Below, in pieces: positions 8,916-19,021 of a DNA stretch of 64,000 nucleotides; positions within the stretch are counted from its first letter, which is position 1, and the number at the start of each line of letters is the position of its first letter. A program made the position numbers and the translations under genes. Below the pieces are notes generated by a model that was not told where the DNA came from, did not search any database, and saw only the letters and a list, made by a program, of their open reading frames with translations. The DNA comes from SIG299 sp045531895 (GTDB lineage Bacteria; Bacillota; Clostridia; Lachnospirales; Lachnospiraceae): the NCBI GenBank assembly GCA_045531895.1, contig JAZSEW010000025.1, positions 6,970-70,969 on the forward strand. The letters are read 5' to 3'.

Positions 8916-10403
8916 ATGGCAGGAATTGGTGTAAAACTAAATAAGATTTACAGCAAGAAAACAATGCTGACCAGTCTGATTGGCATTGGGTACAGTGCGG
9001 TTATTACGGTAGTTCCGATGCTTCTCGTTATCGGAACGGTAATGCTGATGGAGCCGCTGCTTGGTGTATCCAAGTTAAATTACGCGACCAGAGAATTGTA
9101 TTCCTGCACGGTTCTTTACATTTTTATTTTCGGCTTACTGACAACGGCGCCGTTTAATGCAGTACTTTCCAAATATTTGTCGGATGTAATTTATGAAGAA
9201 ACCTATCAGGACATTCTGCCCTGCTACTATGTGGGATTACTGGTGAATCTTATATGCAGCTGCATGTTGGGCGTTCCGTTTTGCATCTGGCAGTTTATGT
9301 CGGGAAAAATTGCGCTGCATTTTATCTGTGCAGGATACTGCGGCTATGTGATTATGGTAATTGTGTTCTACTCCATGCTGTATTTATCCATTTGTAAATC
9401 CTTCGGGAAAATTACATGGTTTTTTCTGATGGGTATGACGTTTACATTACTTTGTGCGTTAGTAATGGTCTATATATTTCGGGTGGAAACAACGTTTAGT
9501 ATGTTGGTTTCCCTGGATGCAGGCTTCTTACTGATTGCAAGTCTGGAACTTGCACAGATAAAAAGCTATTTCCGCGATAACAGCAAAAAATATAAGGAAG
9601 TATTCCAATATCTGAAAAAATACTGGCAGCTGATTCTGACCAACTTTCTGTATATGCTAGGGGTGTACACTCACAATTTTGTGTTTTGGACAACAGATTT
9701 GCAGATGGTGGTAGGTGACTGCTTTTACAGTGCACCGGATTATGATATGGCGGCCTGCCTTGGCATGCTGACCAGCGCTTCTGCTACCGTAATATTTATT
9801 TCCAGAGTGGAAATGAAGTTCCATGGAACCTACAAAGGCTATTCCGAAGCGGTTATCGGTGGACGTGGCATGGATATCGAAAGTGCAAAAAGAAGAATGT
9901 TTCGTCAGATGGCGGCAGAACTGTCCCATCTGGTGCAGACGCAGTTTGTAATTTCAGTACTGGTTTTCTTTCTGTTTATTATTTTTCTGCCTCGTCTTGG
10001 CTTTTCCGGTCTGGTGATGCAGATTTATCCGGCATTGGCAGTAGGATATTTTATTTGGTTTATTATGAATGCTGCATTGATTTTTCAATACTATTTCAGT
10101 GATTTAAGCGGTGCATTGCTGTCTGCATTTTGCTTTTGCATAGCTACTCTGATCGGTTCTGTTGTAGCTACAACGTTTACGCCTATGTGGTACGGTTCCG
10201 GACTGATTTTTGGTGCCATGGTGGGATGGTCGATTGCCTATTACCGGCTTCGAAGAATTGAAAAGACACTGGATGTACATATTTTCTGTAACGGAACGAT
10301 TATGAAAAAAGGACATGGAGCTTGCCCGACGAATAAGGTGTTCGATCGGTATGCTTTATTGGAAAAGGAAAAAAAGAAACGGAAGAAGGTGAAGCATGCA
10401 TGA
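8916..10403 (+). CDS. pelG: PelG, polytopic membrane exporter of the Pel system
   Basis: A 495-residue protein with about twelve hydrophobic segments, starting with a helix at residues 17-41 (GIGYSAVITVVPMLLVIGTV). Size, position six bases after pelF, and the polysaccharide-flippase-like topology match PelG, which is thought to move the growing polymer across the membrane with PelF. The C-terminus is a lysine-rich cytosolic tail (EKEKKKRKKVKHA) not expected in Pseudomonas PelG. It overlaps the next gene by ATGA. Confidence 0.88.
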   Translation: MAGIGVKLNKIYSKKTMLTSLIGIGYSAVITVVPMLLVIGTVMLMEPLLGVSKLNYATRELYSCTVLYIFIFGLLTTAPFNAVLSKYLSDVIYEETYQDILPCYYVGLLVNLICSCMLGVPFCIWQFMSGKIALHFICAGYCGYVIMVIVFYSMLYLSICKSFGKITWFFLMGMTFTLLCALVMVYIFRVETTFSMLVSLDAGFLLIASLELAQIKSYFRDNSKKYKEVFQYLKKYWQLILTNFLYMLGVYTHNFVFWTTDLQMVVGDCFYSAPDYDMAACLGMLTSASATVIFISRVEMKFHGTYKGYSEAVIGGRGMDIESAKRRMFRQMAAELSHLVQTQFVISVLVFFLFIIFLPRLGFSGLVMQIYPALAVGYFIWFIMNAALIFQYYFSDLSGALLSAFCFCIATLIGSVVATTFTPMWYGSGLIFGAMVGWSIAYYRLRRIEKTLDVHIFCNGTIMKKGHGACPTNKVFDRYALLEKEKKKRKKVKHA

Positions 10404-10792
10404 CAGTAGGTGATTTTTTGAGAGTAGCTATGGTAGTAATCGGAATTGTATTACTGCTGACCACAATTTCTTCACTGGCAAAGCGAAAAATGACAGAAAC
10501 AGTCTGTCTTGCATGGGGGCTGGTGTCAGTGGTATTTATTCTGGCAGGCTGTTTGCTTCGCCCATACGGTATCAGTAATTATATTAGTCTTACAGGTTTG
10601 CTTCTGATTATGATTATCGGTGCGGTAGTAATTTATGGAGCATTTTTTGTCAGTACAAAGCTTTCTGAACTGGCACGGAAGAATCATGAGCTGGCAGTAC
10701 AGGTTTCTCTGCTGAATCATGAGAACCGGATGATGCTGGAAAAACTGGAACAGCTGGAAGATAAGCAGAAGGAAGAAAAACAGGTGGAATAG
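10400..10792 (+). CDS. DUF2304 small membrane protein
   Basis: A 130-residue protein with three hydrophobic helices (about residues 5-25, 33-52 and 63-86) and a coiled-coil tail rich in Leu/Glu/Lys. This is the DUF2304 layout. These proteins usually accompany dolichyl-phosphate-mannose-synthase-like GT2 enzymes in surface polysaccharide loci and may anchor them. Here the GT2 partner is one gene further on, after a GT4 enzyme. It starts inside the pelG stop codon. Confidence 0.75.
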   Translation: MTVGDFLRVAMVVIGIVLLLTTISSLAKRKMTETVCLAWGLVSVVFILAGCLLRPYGISNYISLTGLLLIMIIGAVVIYGAFFVSTKLSELARKNHELAVQVSLLNHENRMMLEKLEQLEDKQKEEKQVE

Positions 10793-11995
10793 ATGATGAA
10801 AAAGGTCCTTTTTGTTATAAATACAATGGGGCGTGCCGGTGCGGAGATGGCATTGCTGGAATTGTTACGAATATTGAAAAGGGAAGATGTTGAATTGTCG
10901 CTGTTTATTCTGACCGGTCAGGGAGAGATGATAAAAGAAGTTCCTAAGGGGGTTCGGATACTGAATCGCAGTTGTGATGAATGCTCTGTACATACAGCAG
11001 AAGGCAAGAAGCACCTGATGAAGACTGTATTTAAAGCGATGCTTCGCAGAGGAACAGGATTACGGCTGGTTCCGTATCTGGTAAAACAGCTCTTTATAAT
11101 GCTTCGCAATGGAAGGATACTTCCGGATAAGCTTCTGTGGAGGGTGTTGTCAGATGGGGCAGAGCAGTTTGAGGAACAGTATGATCTGGCAGTGGCGTAT
11201 ATTGAAGGCGGTTCTGCCTATTATGTCATGGACCACGTAAAAGCAGAGAAAAAAGCAGCATTTTTTCATGTGGATTATGGCATGGCAGGTTATACACGTA
11301 GTCTCGACCAAGATTGTTATGTAAAATATGACAGAGTTTTTACGGTTTCGGACGAGGTAAAGGAAGCATTCATTCAGGTTTATCCGGAATGTCTGGAGAG
11401 GACAGAGGTATTTCATAACCTTATTAACAGGGATAGAATTATTAAGATGGCAGAACTTCCGGAAGGTTTTGCGGATACCTGGGATGGATTTCGTATTTTG
11501 ACGGTAGGACGCCTGACAGAACAGAAAGACTTTGCGCAGTCTGTCAGGGCAATGAAACTGTTAAAAGAACAGGGCATTAAAGCGAAATGGTATATTCTTG
11601 GAGAAGGAGACCAGAGAATTGCACTGGAGCGTTTGATCCGGGAGCTAAATCTGGAGAATGACTTTTTTTTGCCGGGAGTTGTGGAAAATCCCTATTGCTA
11701 TATGAAACAGGCAGATATTTATGTGCATGCTACCCGGTTTGAAGGAAAGAGTATTGCCATTCAGGAAGCTCAAGTGCTTGGTCTGCCTATTCTGGTGTCT
11801 GACTGCAGTGGAAACAGGGAGCAGGTGAGGCAGCGTGTGGACGGACTTTTGTGTGATATGACACCGGAAGGAATTTGTGCGGGGATCAGGGAATTATTAG
11901 ATGACGAAGAAAAGAGAAAGAAATTCGGAGAAATGGCGGCAAAGCGTAGGATGACGGAGCGTGGGGAAATCGGAAAACTGCTTTCCATGCTTTAG
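10793..11995 (+). CDS. GT4 family glycosyltransferase
   Basis: A 400-residue GT-B fold enzyme. The N-terminus reads FVINTMGRAGAEMALLEL, the typical GT4 acceptor-site loop. The donor half has LTVGRLTEQKDF and later HATRFEGKSIAIQEAQVLG, with the EX7E-type pair expected for a retaining sugar transferase. The final helix is somewhat short. It starts immediately after the DUF2304 stop; ATG at 10796 is an equally possible start. It probably adds a side sugar to the exported glycan or builds a second repeat unit. Donor and acceptor are unknown. Confidence 0.85.
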   Translation: MMKKVLFVINTMGRAGAEMALLELLRILKREDVELSLFILTGQGEMIKEVPKGVRILNRSCDECSVHTAEGKKHLMKTVFKAMLRRGTGLRLVPYLVKQLFIMLRNGRILPDKLLWRVLSDGAEQFEEQYDLAVAYIEGGSAYYVMDHVKAEKKAAFFHVDYGMAGYTRSLDQDCYVKYDRVFTVSDEVKEAFIQVYPECLERTEVFHNLINRDRIIKMAELPEGFADTWDGFRILTVGRLTEQKDFAQSVRAMKLLKEQGIKAKWYILGEGDQRIALERLIRELNLENDFFLPGVVENPYCYMKQADIYVHATRFEGKSIAIQEAQVLGLPILVSDCSGNREQVRQRVDGLLCDMTPEGICAGIRELLDDEEKRKKFGEMAAKRRMTERGEIGKLLSML

Positions 11996-12015
11996 AAAAC
12001 GCAGGGGAGAATACT

Positions 12016-12804
12016 ATGGTGAAGCAAAAGAAAAAAAAGGAAGTGCTTATTATTATTCCGGCGTATAACGAGGGGAAGACTATCGGGACGCTGCTGGAGC
12101 AGTTAAAACAGCCGGAAATCGCGGAAGTTGCAGATGTACTTGTAATGAATGATGCTTCCGGGGATGATACTGCCCGGGTAGTCAGAGAGCATGGACATAC
12201 CGTAGTAACGCATGTGTTTAATCTGGGGTACGGCAGTGGCCTGCAGCTCGGATATAAATATGCGGAGAGGAATGGCTATCAGTATGTCATACAGATGGAT
12301 GCGGACGGACAACATGATGCAAGCAATGTACCTGCGCTATATCATAAGCTGAAAACTCCGGATGAACAGGGACAGTATGCGGATATTGTGCTTGGCTCCA
12401 GATTTTTGGAAGGCAGTGTGTCCTTTTCGGTTTCTGTCCTAAAAAAGGTTGCATTTGCGCTGTTTCGGCTTTTAATTAAGCTTGGCACGGGAAAAAAGAT
12501 TATGGATCCGACTACCGGGTTGCAGGGGCTGAGCCGGAGAGCGTTTACCTTTTATTCCGGCTACGGACACTTTGATGATAAGTATCCGGATGCCAACATG
12601 ATTATGCAGATGCTGATGTTAGGCTTTAGAGTAGAGGAAATTCCGGCAGTAATGCATGCCAGAACAGAGGGAGTCAGTATGCACTCCGGACTGAAGCCGG
12701 TAATTTATATGTTCCGCATGATGTTTTCTATTATTGCGGTATGGGTGAGAATTAGGATTTATAAGGTTGATATGGGGGCAACAGATGAAAGGGCTTCTGA
12801 ATAA
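12016..12804 (+). CDS. GT2 glycosyltransferase, polyprenyl-phosphate mannose synthase-like
   Basis: A 262-residue GT-A enzyme with IIPAYNEGKTIGTLLEQL at the N-terminus, NDASGDDT for nucleotide binding and the metal-binding DADGQHD (about residues 95-101). This matches the DPM1-like GT2 branch that loads a sugar on polyprenyl phosphate in the inner leaflet. Together with the DUF2304 protein and the large polytopic protein at 14108 it could form a lipid-linked sugar donor route for decorating the polymer outside the cell. That route is inference. Its 3' end overlaps the start of the next gene by 20 bases. Confidence 0.88.
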   Translation: MVKQKKKKEVLIIIPAYNEGKTIGTLLEQLKQPEIAEVADVLVMNDASGDDTARVVREHGHTVVTHVFNLGYGSGLQLGYKYAERNGYQYVIQMDADGQHDASNVPALYHKLKTPDEQGQYADIVLGSRFLEGSVSFSVSVLKKVAFALFRLLIKLGTGKKIMDPTTGLQGLSRRAFTFYSGYGHFDDKYPDANMIMQMLMLGFRVEEIPAVMHARTEGVSMHSGLKPVIYMFRMMFSIIAVWVRIRIYKVDMGATDERASE

Positions 12805-14089
12805 GCTGATTGGCACAAAACAAAAATGGGAGTTTCATGCGGCAGAACTTCGTGAATCAACGGAAGAATTAAAAAATCCTGCAAGAGGCTGGTATACGAT
12901 TTATCCGTTCTTTTTAGAGAAGGAACCGGATTTTGAAGAATTATTCTGGTGCCTTCAAAAGGAAGAAACACTGGCACTGGTGATACTCAATATCGGAGCA
13001 TACCGGGAGGCACCACTGGATGCCGTGGCTTTGGAACGTATCTGCCGGATTCTAAATTTCTTTGAAAAGTATGCTTATGACGTAATTTTACGTGTTACCT
13101 ATGACCACGAAGGAAATGCGGTAGAGAGGGAACCTTTCTTTTTTAAACAGGTACTTAAGCACTTAGAACAGCTGATACCGGTAGTAAAAGAATTTACTAA
13201 GACTGTGTTTCTATGGCAGGGAATGCTTATCGGTAACTGGGGAGAAATGCATACCTCCAGGTTCCTTTCAGCTGAGAAAATGAAACAATTGTGGAGCATA
13301 ATGAAAACCGGGCTGGAGGATACCATGTTTCTGGCTGTCAGAAGACCTTCCATGTGGCGTATGCTGCATCCGGAGGAATGTGGTAAGGAACAGATAACGG
13401 CAGATATAACCGGGTTGTTTGATGATGCGATATTCGGTTCCGACAGTCACATGGGAACATTTGGGAAGGAACCAAAGGAAGCCGTCGGCTGGGACAGCCT
13501 CTGGTGCAGAGAGGATGAGCTTGCTTTTGAAGAGCAGCTTTGCCGGAGTGTACCAAACGGGGGGGAGGCAGTCTGCGGGGAAGGCTATGGAGAAAACTTT
13601 ACTCCCGAAAGTACACTTTGGGTGCTTAAAAAGATGCACATTACATACCTGAATCAGGCATATGATGAAAAGATACTGCAGATTTGGAAACAATGGGAAT
13701 GGCAGAACGAAAGCTTTTATCAGTATGTGGGGCGGCATTTAGGATACCGGTTTTTTATAAAAAGTGTTCAGGTGGTTCCGGATAAAAGAAAGGATACCGT
13801 GCAGGTTCTTGTTACAGTAGAAAATACAGGCTTTGCAAACTTTTATCAGGATGCAGATGTGTTGTTAGAGTGTGTGGATGAGTTTGGTCAGCAGGAATTT
13901 GCGAGGTTTGCAACGGATATCCGTACCTGGGACAGTGGCATGACGCAGGAAATTTTCTGCACACTTAACAAAACAGAAGGGGAATTATATGTGTGTGCAA
14001 GGAGAAAGACAGATAACCGTTCGATTTATTTTGCAAATTCGTCTGAGAAAGATGGTAAAGTGTATATAGGTTCGCTTACGGAAATATAG
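12785..14089 (+). CDS. DUF4832/DUF4874-type glycosidase-like protein, copy 1
   Basis: A 434-residue protein beginning near NPARGWYTIYPF, the conserved opening of DUF4874, followed by LIGNWGEMH and a late MHITYLNQAYDE segment typical of DUF4832. The predicted fold is a TIM barrel plus a beta-sandwich, suggesting glycan hydrolysis or binding. No signal peptide or membrane helix is visible, unlike its paralogue at 16525, so it may be cytosolic. The start at 12785 is preferred over a TTG at 12767 because GGGGGC lies six bases upstream of it. Function has not been established for this family as far as I know. Confidence 0.72.
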   Translation: MKGLLNKLIGTKQKWEFHAAELRESTEELKNPARGWYTIYPFFLEKEPDFEELFWCLQKEETLALVILNIGAYREAPLDAVALERICRILNFFEKYAYDVILRVTYDHEGNAVEREPFFFKQVLKHLEQLIPVVKEFTKTVFLWQGMLIGNWGEMHTSRFLSAEKMKQLWSIMKTGLEDTMFLAVRRPSMWRMLHPEECGKEQITADITGLFDDAIFGSDSHMGTFGKEPKEAVGWDSLWCREDELAFEEQLCRSVPNGGEAVCGEGYGENFTPESTLWVLKKMHITYLNQAYDEKILQIWKQWEWQNESFYQYVGRHLGYRFFIKSVQVVPDKRKDTVQVLVTVENTGFANFYQDADVLLECVDEFGQQEFARFATDIRTWDSGMTQEIFCTLNKTEGELYVCARRKTDNRSIYFANSSEKDGKVYIGSLTEI

Positions 14090-14107
14090 ATATCATAAGA
14101 GGCTACG

Positions 14108-16522
14108 ATGGAAGATTTGTTATTTTGGATAACTGAATATGGTAAAGTGTTTCTTGGCTATGGATGTTTGATGTTTGTCTGGCCGATGATTGTATTTCGG
14201 AAGTTTTTATCCGGAAAAAGTGCAACGTTTAAATTCAGTTTTTGTGTGACGGGGCAGGTTGTATTAATTAACACAGTGGTGCTGTTACTTGGTCTGCTAC
14301 ATATTCTGAATGGGTGGACGGTACGAATCCTGTTTTACGGAACTCTGTTATATTCTCTGAGGGAATACTATCTGCCGACAAAAGAACGTAGAGAGAAACT
14401 GCACTATCTTGTAAACGGAACCTTTGGCTGGAAGAATTTTTTGCTTCTGGAGCGTAGAAAGCTGGTTCGGACCTTGGAGATATTCTGCAAACGTGTATGG
14501 ACTTTTTATAAAAAGCATTGGTTGGAATACAGTTTGCTTTTGGTGGCGCTGCTTTACGGAATGATATATTTTTCCTGGGGAGTGTTTCATGAACATTCCT
14601 ATGGATTTGGTGATATGTATGTACACCATTCCTGGATTTATGGTCTGACAGAAGGCAAAGCTTTTTTTGCCGGTGTGTATCCGGAAGCAATGCATTGTGT
14701 AATTTATAGCATGCATGCATTGTTTGGAATTGAAATTTACAGCTGTATGCTGTTTGTTGCAGGCTTACAGGTGGCGATTATGCTGGTAGCGGCCTACTGC
14801 TTTTTGAAAGAGATTTTTGCATGGAGATTCAGTCCTGTGCTTGCTTTGATACTGTTTTTAACAATTGATGTGGTACGTATAGATGAAGTATTCAGCATCT
14901 CACGACTGCAGTGGACTTTGCCGCAGGAATATGGCTTTCCTACGATTTATATCTGTGCGCTGTTTCTGCTGAGGTATTTATCAAGTGATAAGGTAAAAGC
15001 TATCCGCGGAAAGAAAACAAAACGGTGTTGGAATGAAAATCTGATGATGTTTACTTTGGCTTTAGCGGCATCTGTTGCAATTCATTTTTATGTAACAATT
15101 ATGGCATTTTTCCTGTGTGCAGCAGTGGCACTGTTTTCTTTAAGGAAGATTTTTAATAAAAAACATTTTCTTCCTTTAGTTGCAGGGGTAATGGCAGGAG
15201 TTCTAATTGCAGTAGCGCCTATGGCAGGGGCATTAGCATTAGGGATACCGTTTCAGGGCTCCATTGGATGGGCAGTGAATGTCATTAATGGAACTGATAC
15301 CGGAGAAGGACGAACCCATGAGGCACAGAATTATCTTCAAAAAGAGGATACTTCTACACCGATGCCGGAAGAACAGCCCGGAAATGTGCAAGCAGATGGT
15401 TCATCCGGAGAACCGGAGCAGCTTCCGATGGTGACGGAGCCGGAACCTTCTTTTGCTACTCAAGTAGTGAAGAAAATAAAAAATAGTGCGGAAAAATTAT
15501 GGAATCTGTGTGTGGGAAAACTGGAGACGTTATACAGTAAAGCCTACGTTACCCTGTATGAAGAGGAACGGGCAGCACGGATAGTGGGGATGTCCTGTGG
15601 TGTGACACTATTGTGCATGCTGGTTAAGTTTTTTGCAATAATTCAGACGTGGAGTAAGAAAAAGAAACGAAAGCAGTCAAAGTATACAGCAGAATATCTG
15701 ATGATAGTGACATCAACCTTTTTCTTTATGATATTGTATGCAGCACCGTATCTGGGACTTCCGGAATTAATTGCCGGGGCACGTCTGTGCTCTAATATGC
15801 ATCTGTTGATTGTTGCAATGTTTGTTGTTCCGTTTGATATGTTACTTGCATTAGCAGCCAAAAAAGTTCCTGAGGTTATATTGCGTTGGTGCTCGTTGGT
15901 TGTTGCAATTGGATTGGTGGCAGGTATATATATTGGCGAAAAATACCATGGCTATCTGTATTTTGAGCTTACCAGATATAATGGAGCAGTGACGACAACG
16001 GCTAAAATAACGAAAACATTACCACAGTATTCGTATACCATAGTATCTACGACAGATGAGCGGTACCAGGTGATACAGGATGGACGCCATGAAGAAGTGC
16101 TTGCTTTTTTAAGTGAAGAAAAGAACTATAATTATATGCTTCCGACAGAATATGTTTTTGTTTTTGTGGAGAAGCAGCCAATAAAATATGCCCAGAAGCA
16201 TTTCTTTTCCGGACCGGACTGGCTGGCAAAGGAAAAGTATCAGGATTTATACGATGCAAAGAGTGTCTGGCCGGAAATTATTCATGCAGAAATTTCAGAG
16301 GAATATGCAGCAAAGGATATACTTCATTTTTCGAATAAACCATCGCTTTCTTATTCTCTGATAAACAGCCGGACAATTTTGGAATCCAAGCTGAAAAAAT
16401 GGTGTGAAAACTTTGACAGGCTTTATCCGAACGAAATGAAGGTTTTTTATGAGGATGAGGCATTTATCTGTTACTATTTCCGCCAGAACACACAAAGCTT
16501 ATATAATCTGAATGTGGAGTAA
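14108..16522 (+). CDS. Large polytopic membrane protein, possible GT-C glycosyltransferase
   Basis: An 804-residue protein with many transmembrane helices through residue 600 and a hydrophilic C-terminal domain of about 190 residues. A loop containing FGDMYVHHSWIYG (about residues 165-177), after the fourth or so helix, resembles the acidic/histidine first outside loop of GT-C enzymes that use lipid-linked sugars. Residues about 395-450 form a Pro/Glu/Thr-rich low-complexity insert. It lies between the two DUF4832 paralogues, which suggests the three act together. It overlaps nothing and is three bases ahead of the next gene. I do not recognise a named family, so the GT-C idea is tentative. 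Confidence 0.55.
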   Translation: MEDLLFWITEYGKVFLGYGCLMFVWPMIVFRKFLSGKSATFKFSFCVTGQVVLINTVVLLLGLLHILNGWTVRILFYGTLLYSLREYYLPTKERREKLHYLVNGTFGWKNFLLLERRKLVRTLEIFCKRVWTFYKKHWLEYSLLLVALLYGMIYFSWGVFHEHSYGFGDMYVHHSWIYGLTEGKAFFAGVYPEAMHCVIYSMHALFGIEIYSCMLFVAGLQVAIMLVAAYCFLKEIFAWRFSPVLALILFLTIDVVRIDEVFSISRLQWTLPQEYGFPTIYICALFLLRYLSSDKVKAIRGKKTKRCWNENLMMFTLALAASVAIHFYVTIMAFFLCAAVALFSLRKIFNKKHFLPLVAGVMAGVLIAVAPMAGALALGIPFQGSIGWAVNVINGTDTGEGRTHEAQNYLQKEDTSTPMPEEQPGNVQADGSSGEPEQLPMVTEPEPSFATQVVKKIKNSAEKLWNLCVGKLETLYSKAYVTLYEEERAARIVGMSCGVTLLCMLVKFFAIIQTWSKKKKRKQSKYTAEYLMIVTSTFFFMILYAAPYLGLPELIAGARLCSNMHLLIVAMFVVPFDMLLALAAKKVPEVILRWCSLVVAIGLVAGIYIGEKYHGYLYFELTRYNGAVTTTAKITKTLPQYSYTIVSTTDERYQVIQDGRHEEVLAFLSEEKNYNYMLPTEYVFVFVEKQPIKYAQKHFFSGPDWLAKEKYQDLYDAKSVWPEIIHAEISEEYAAKDILHFSNKPSLSYSLINSRTILESKLKKWCENFDRLYPNEMKVFYEDEAFICYYFRQNTQSLYNLNVE

Positions 16523-16524
16523 AC

Positions 16525-18015
16525 ATGAAACTTACAATAGGTAGCATTACAAAATTAACATCGGAATTGCTTTTTTTTCTGTTCATGGTGACTGCAGTTA
16601 TGGAAGCAGGAAAGGCATACTCGGAGCGGACACATGGATTTGGGTGGACAGAAAATGCTGTATTTTCAGAGTCCTCCAGAGAACTGGATAATCCTAATTG
16701 CGGGTTTTATCTGATTTACGGGTTTACGCCGTCGGAGGTGGACGAGAATTTTCAGACAGTTGTGGCAAAGCGTTTAGAGAAAGATGAACGGACATTGGCT
16801 ATGATTCAGATTAATCTGCGTCATTATACATACGGGCCAATTTCCGAGCAGGGTCTGAAAAATATTGAGGATATCTTTATTGCGTTGAAAGCACAGGAGA
16901 AACAGTATTTGATTCGGTTTCTATATGATTGGGACGGTAAAAATGCAGAAACAGAGCCGGAGTATGTGGGAATTATTCTGAATCATATGAAACAGTTGGA
17001 ATACATTTTCCGGGAGTATGAGGATATTATTTTTGTGCAACAGGGATTATTTATCGGTAACTGGGGAGAAATGAACGGAACAAAGCATTTGGAATATCTG
17101 CCGGAGCTGGCACAGCAGCTGATGGCAGTGACCGGAGAATCCACCTATTTGTCGGTGAGAACTCCTTCCCAGTGGAGAACGATTACCGGTGCAGACAAAA
17201 TTACAAAGGATACGGAGTCTTCATTGATGAGACGACTTGGTCTTTATAATGACGGGATGATGGGCAACGAAGGGGACTACGGTACATACGGAACGAAGAG
17301 TAAGTCGGAAACCGGACTATCCGGTTTATGGAACCGGGCGGAGGAACTGGAATTTCAGGAGGAACTCTGTAAATGGGTTCCAAATGGCGGTGAGGTAATT
17401 GTGGAAAATCCACTGAATGATTTTGATAGTGCGGTAAAGCAATTTGAAATTATGCATGTCAGTTATTTGAACAGGGACTATGACAGAAAGGTTTTGAACA
17501 AATGGGCGGAGAGCACGGTAAAAGAGGCAGGTTGCTTTGATGGAATGGATGGTCTTACATATATGGAGAGACATTTAGGGTACCGTCTTCTGATTGAAAA
17601 ATCTTCTTTGACTTATGTTATGTTTAAAGAGGCATTAAATGTTGAAATAACTATGAAAAACGTTGGTTTTGCACCGCTTTACAGAGAACCCGAAACGACA
17701 GTGGTATTGCGAAACCAAAAGACCGGAGAGAAACATGTATATTCTGTGGATGCCGGACTTCGCTCCATGGCAGGCGGAACGGATGCGGAACAGTTATATA
17801 CGGTTGAAAAACAGATTTCCTTAAAAGAACTGAAAGCAGGCAGATATGAGGTTTTCTTTTCCATAAAAGATATGGCAAGTGACTCTTACATCGAACTGGC
17901 AAATGAGCAGGAAATGCAGGAGTTGGGCTATAAAGTGGGTGAATTCCGTATAAAAGAGATGCCTGATTTTTCGAAGCTGAAAGAGAAAGAAGGAGAACAG
18001 GATGCAGGATATTGA
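16525..18015 (+). CDS. DUF4832/DUF4874-type glycosidase-like protein, copy 2, secreted
   Basis: A 496-residue paralogue of the protein at 12785. Shared landmarks are the NPNCGFYLIYGF opening, LFIGNWGEMN, VPNGGEVIVENP and MHVSYLNRDYDRK. Unlike copy 1 it has an N-terminal hydrophobic stretch (about residues 12-30), read as a signal anchor or signal peptide, so it acts outside the membrane. A cytosolic and an extracytoplasmic version around one membrane protein hints that the same glycan is handled on both sides of the membrane. It ends 14 bases inside the next gene. Confidence 0.72.
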   Translation: MKLTIGSITKLTSELLFFLFMVTAVMEAGKAYSERTHGFGWTENAVFSESSRELDNPNCGFYLIYGFTPSEVDENFQTVVAKRLEKDERTLAMIQINLRHYTYGPISEQGLKNIEDIFIALKAQEKQYLIRFLYDWDGKNAETEPEYVGIILNHMKQLEYIFREYEDIIFVQQGLFIGNWGEMNGTKHLEYLPELAQQLMAVTGESTYLSVRTPSQWRTITGADKITKDTESSLMRRLGLYNDGMMGNEGDYGTYGTKSKSETGLSGLWNRAEELEFQEELCKWVPNGGEVIVENPLNDFDSAVKQFEIMHVSYLNRDYDRKVLNKWAESTVKEAGCFDGMDGLTYMERHLGYRLLIEKSSLTYVMFKEALNVEITMKNVGFAPLYREPETTVVLRNQKTGEKHVYSVDAGLRSMAGGTDAEQLYTVEKQISLKELKAGRYEVFFSIKDMASDSYIELANEQEMQELGYKVGEFRIKEMPDFSKLKEKEGEQDAGY

Positions 18016-19021
18016 TTTTGTCATTACCTGGGTAGATGGTGGAGATAAAGCATGGAGAAAGGAAAAAGCCTGCTATAATCCGGTTGCAGGAAATGACGAT
18101 GATGATGAACGTTATAGAGACTGGGACTTGTTAAAATACTGGTTTCGGGGAGTGGAAAAGTTTGCTCCCTGGGTAAGGAAAATACACTTTATTACCTGGG
18201 GACATTTGCCGGAATGGTTAGATACATCCCATCCAAAGCTGCATATTGTGCGGCATGAGGATTATATTCCAAAGGAATATCTCCCGGTGTTTAATTCAAA
18301 TGTTCTGGAAATATATATGCACAAGATAGAAGATTTGTCGGAGCAGTTTGTATATTTTAATGATGATGTTATGATGATACGTAAGACGGAACCGGATTAT
18401 TTTTTTCAAAAAGGAAAACCTTGTGATATGCTGGCTCTTCAGCCGGTAGTAGCAAATGCGGAGAATCCGGTGATGTCTCATCTGTACCTGAATAATTCTT
18501 TGGTATTGTGCAAGTATTTTAAAAAAAGAGAGAACATAAAACAGCACCCGGGTAATTATTTTAAATTGGGATATCCACCGTTGTATTTTTTCTACAATAT
18601 GTTGGAGCTGGCTTTCCCACGCTATACCGGTTTCTATACGGTGCATGGACCGGCGCCGTATTTAAAAGAGACTTTTGAAGAGCTATGGAAAAAAGAAGAG
18701 GAGCTCCTTAGGGAAATGTCAAATCACAGATTCCGGGATAAGGGAGATGTAACACCTTATTTATTCAGGGAATGGCAGAAACTGTCCAACCGGTTTGCTC
18801 CTAAAAATATACAAAAGGATTTTCGATATTTTAATGTCGGAGTTGAAAACAAGAAACTAATACAGACAATAAAAAAGCAGAAGAAAAAAATAATCTGCAT
18901 CAATGACCAGAAAATCGGGTCTGAATTTGAACGGGTAAAACAGGAAGTGCAGGAGGCATTTCAGACAATTCTTCCGGAGGTATCTTCTTTTGAATGTAAA
19001 TCAGAAGGCACAACTGAATAG
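18002..19021 (+). CDS. Stealth-family hexose-1-phosphate transferase
   Basis: A 339-residue protein with the four conserved Stealth blocks: CR1 FVITWVDGGDKAW (residues 5-17); CR2 with RDWDLLKYWFRG, IHFITWGHLPEWL and YFNDDVMM; then a Pro/His-rich CR3 (FYTVHGPAPYLKETF) and the short CR4 near RYFNVG. Stealth enzymes transfer sugar 1-phosphates in capsule synthesis (for example LcbA, SacB) and resemble human GNPTAB. A phosphodiester-linked sugar on the polymer is therefore likely. It overlaps both neighbours, so it is embedded in the operon. Confidence 0.85.
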   Translation: MQDIDFVITWVDGGDKAWRKEKACYNPVAGNDDDDERYRDWDLLKYWFRGVEKFAPWVRKIHFITWGHLPEWLDTSHPKLHIVRHEDYIPKEYLPVFNSNVLEIYMHKIEDLSEQFVYFNDDVMMIRKTEPDYFFQKGKPCDMLALQPVVANAENPVMSHLYLNNSLVLCKYFKKRENIKQHPGNYFKLGYPPLYFFYNMLELAFPRYTGFYTVHGPAPYLKETFEELWKKEEELLREMSNHRFRDKGDVTPYLFREWQKLSNRFAPKNIQKDFRYFNVGVENKKLIQTIKKQKKKIICINDQKIGSEFERVKQEVQEAFQTILPEVSSFECKSEGTTE

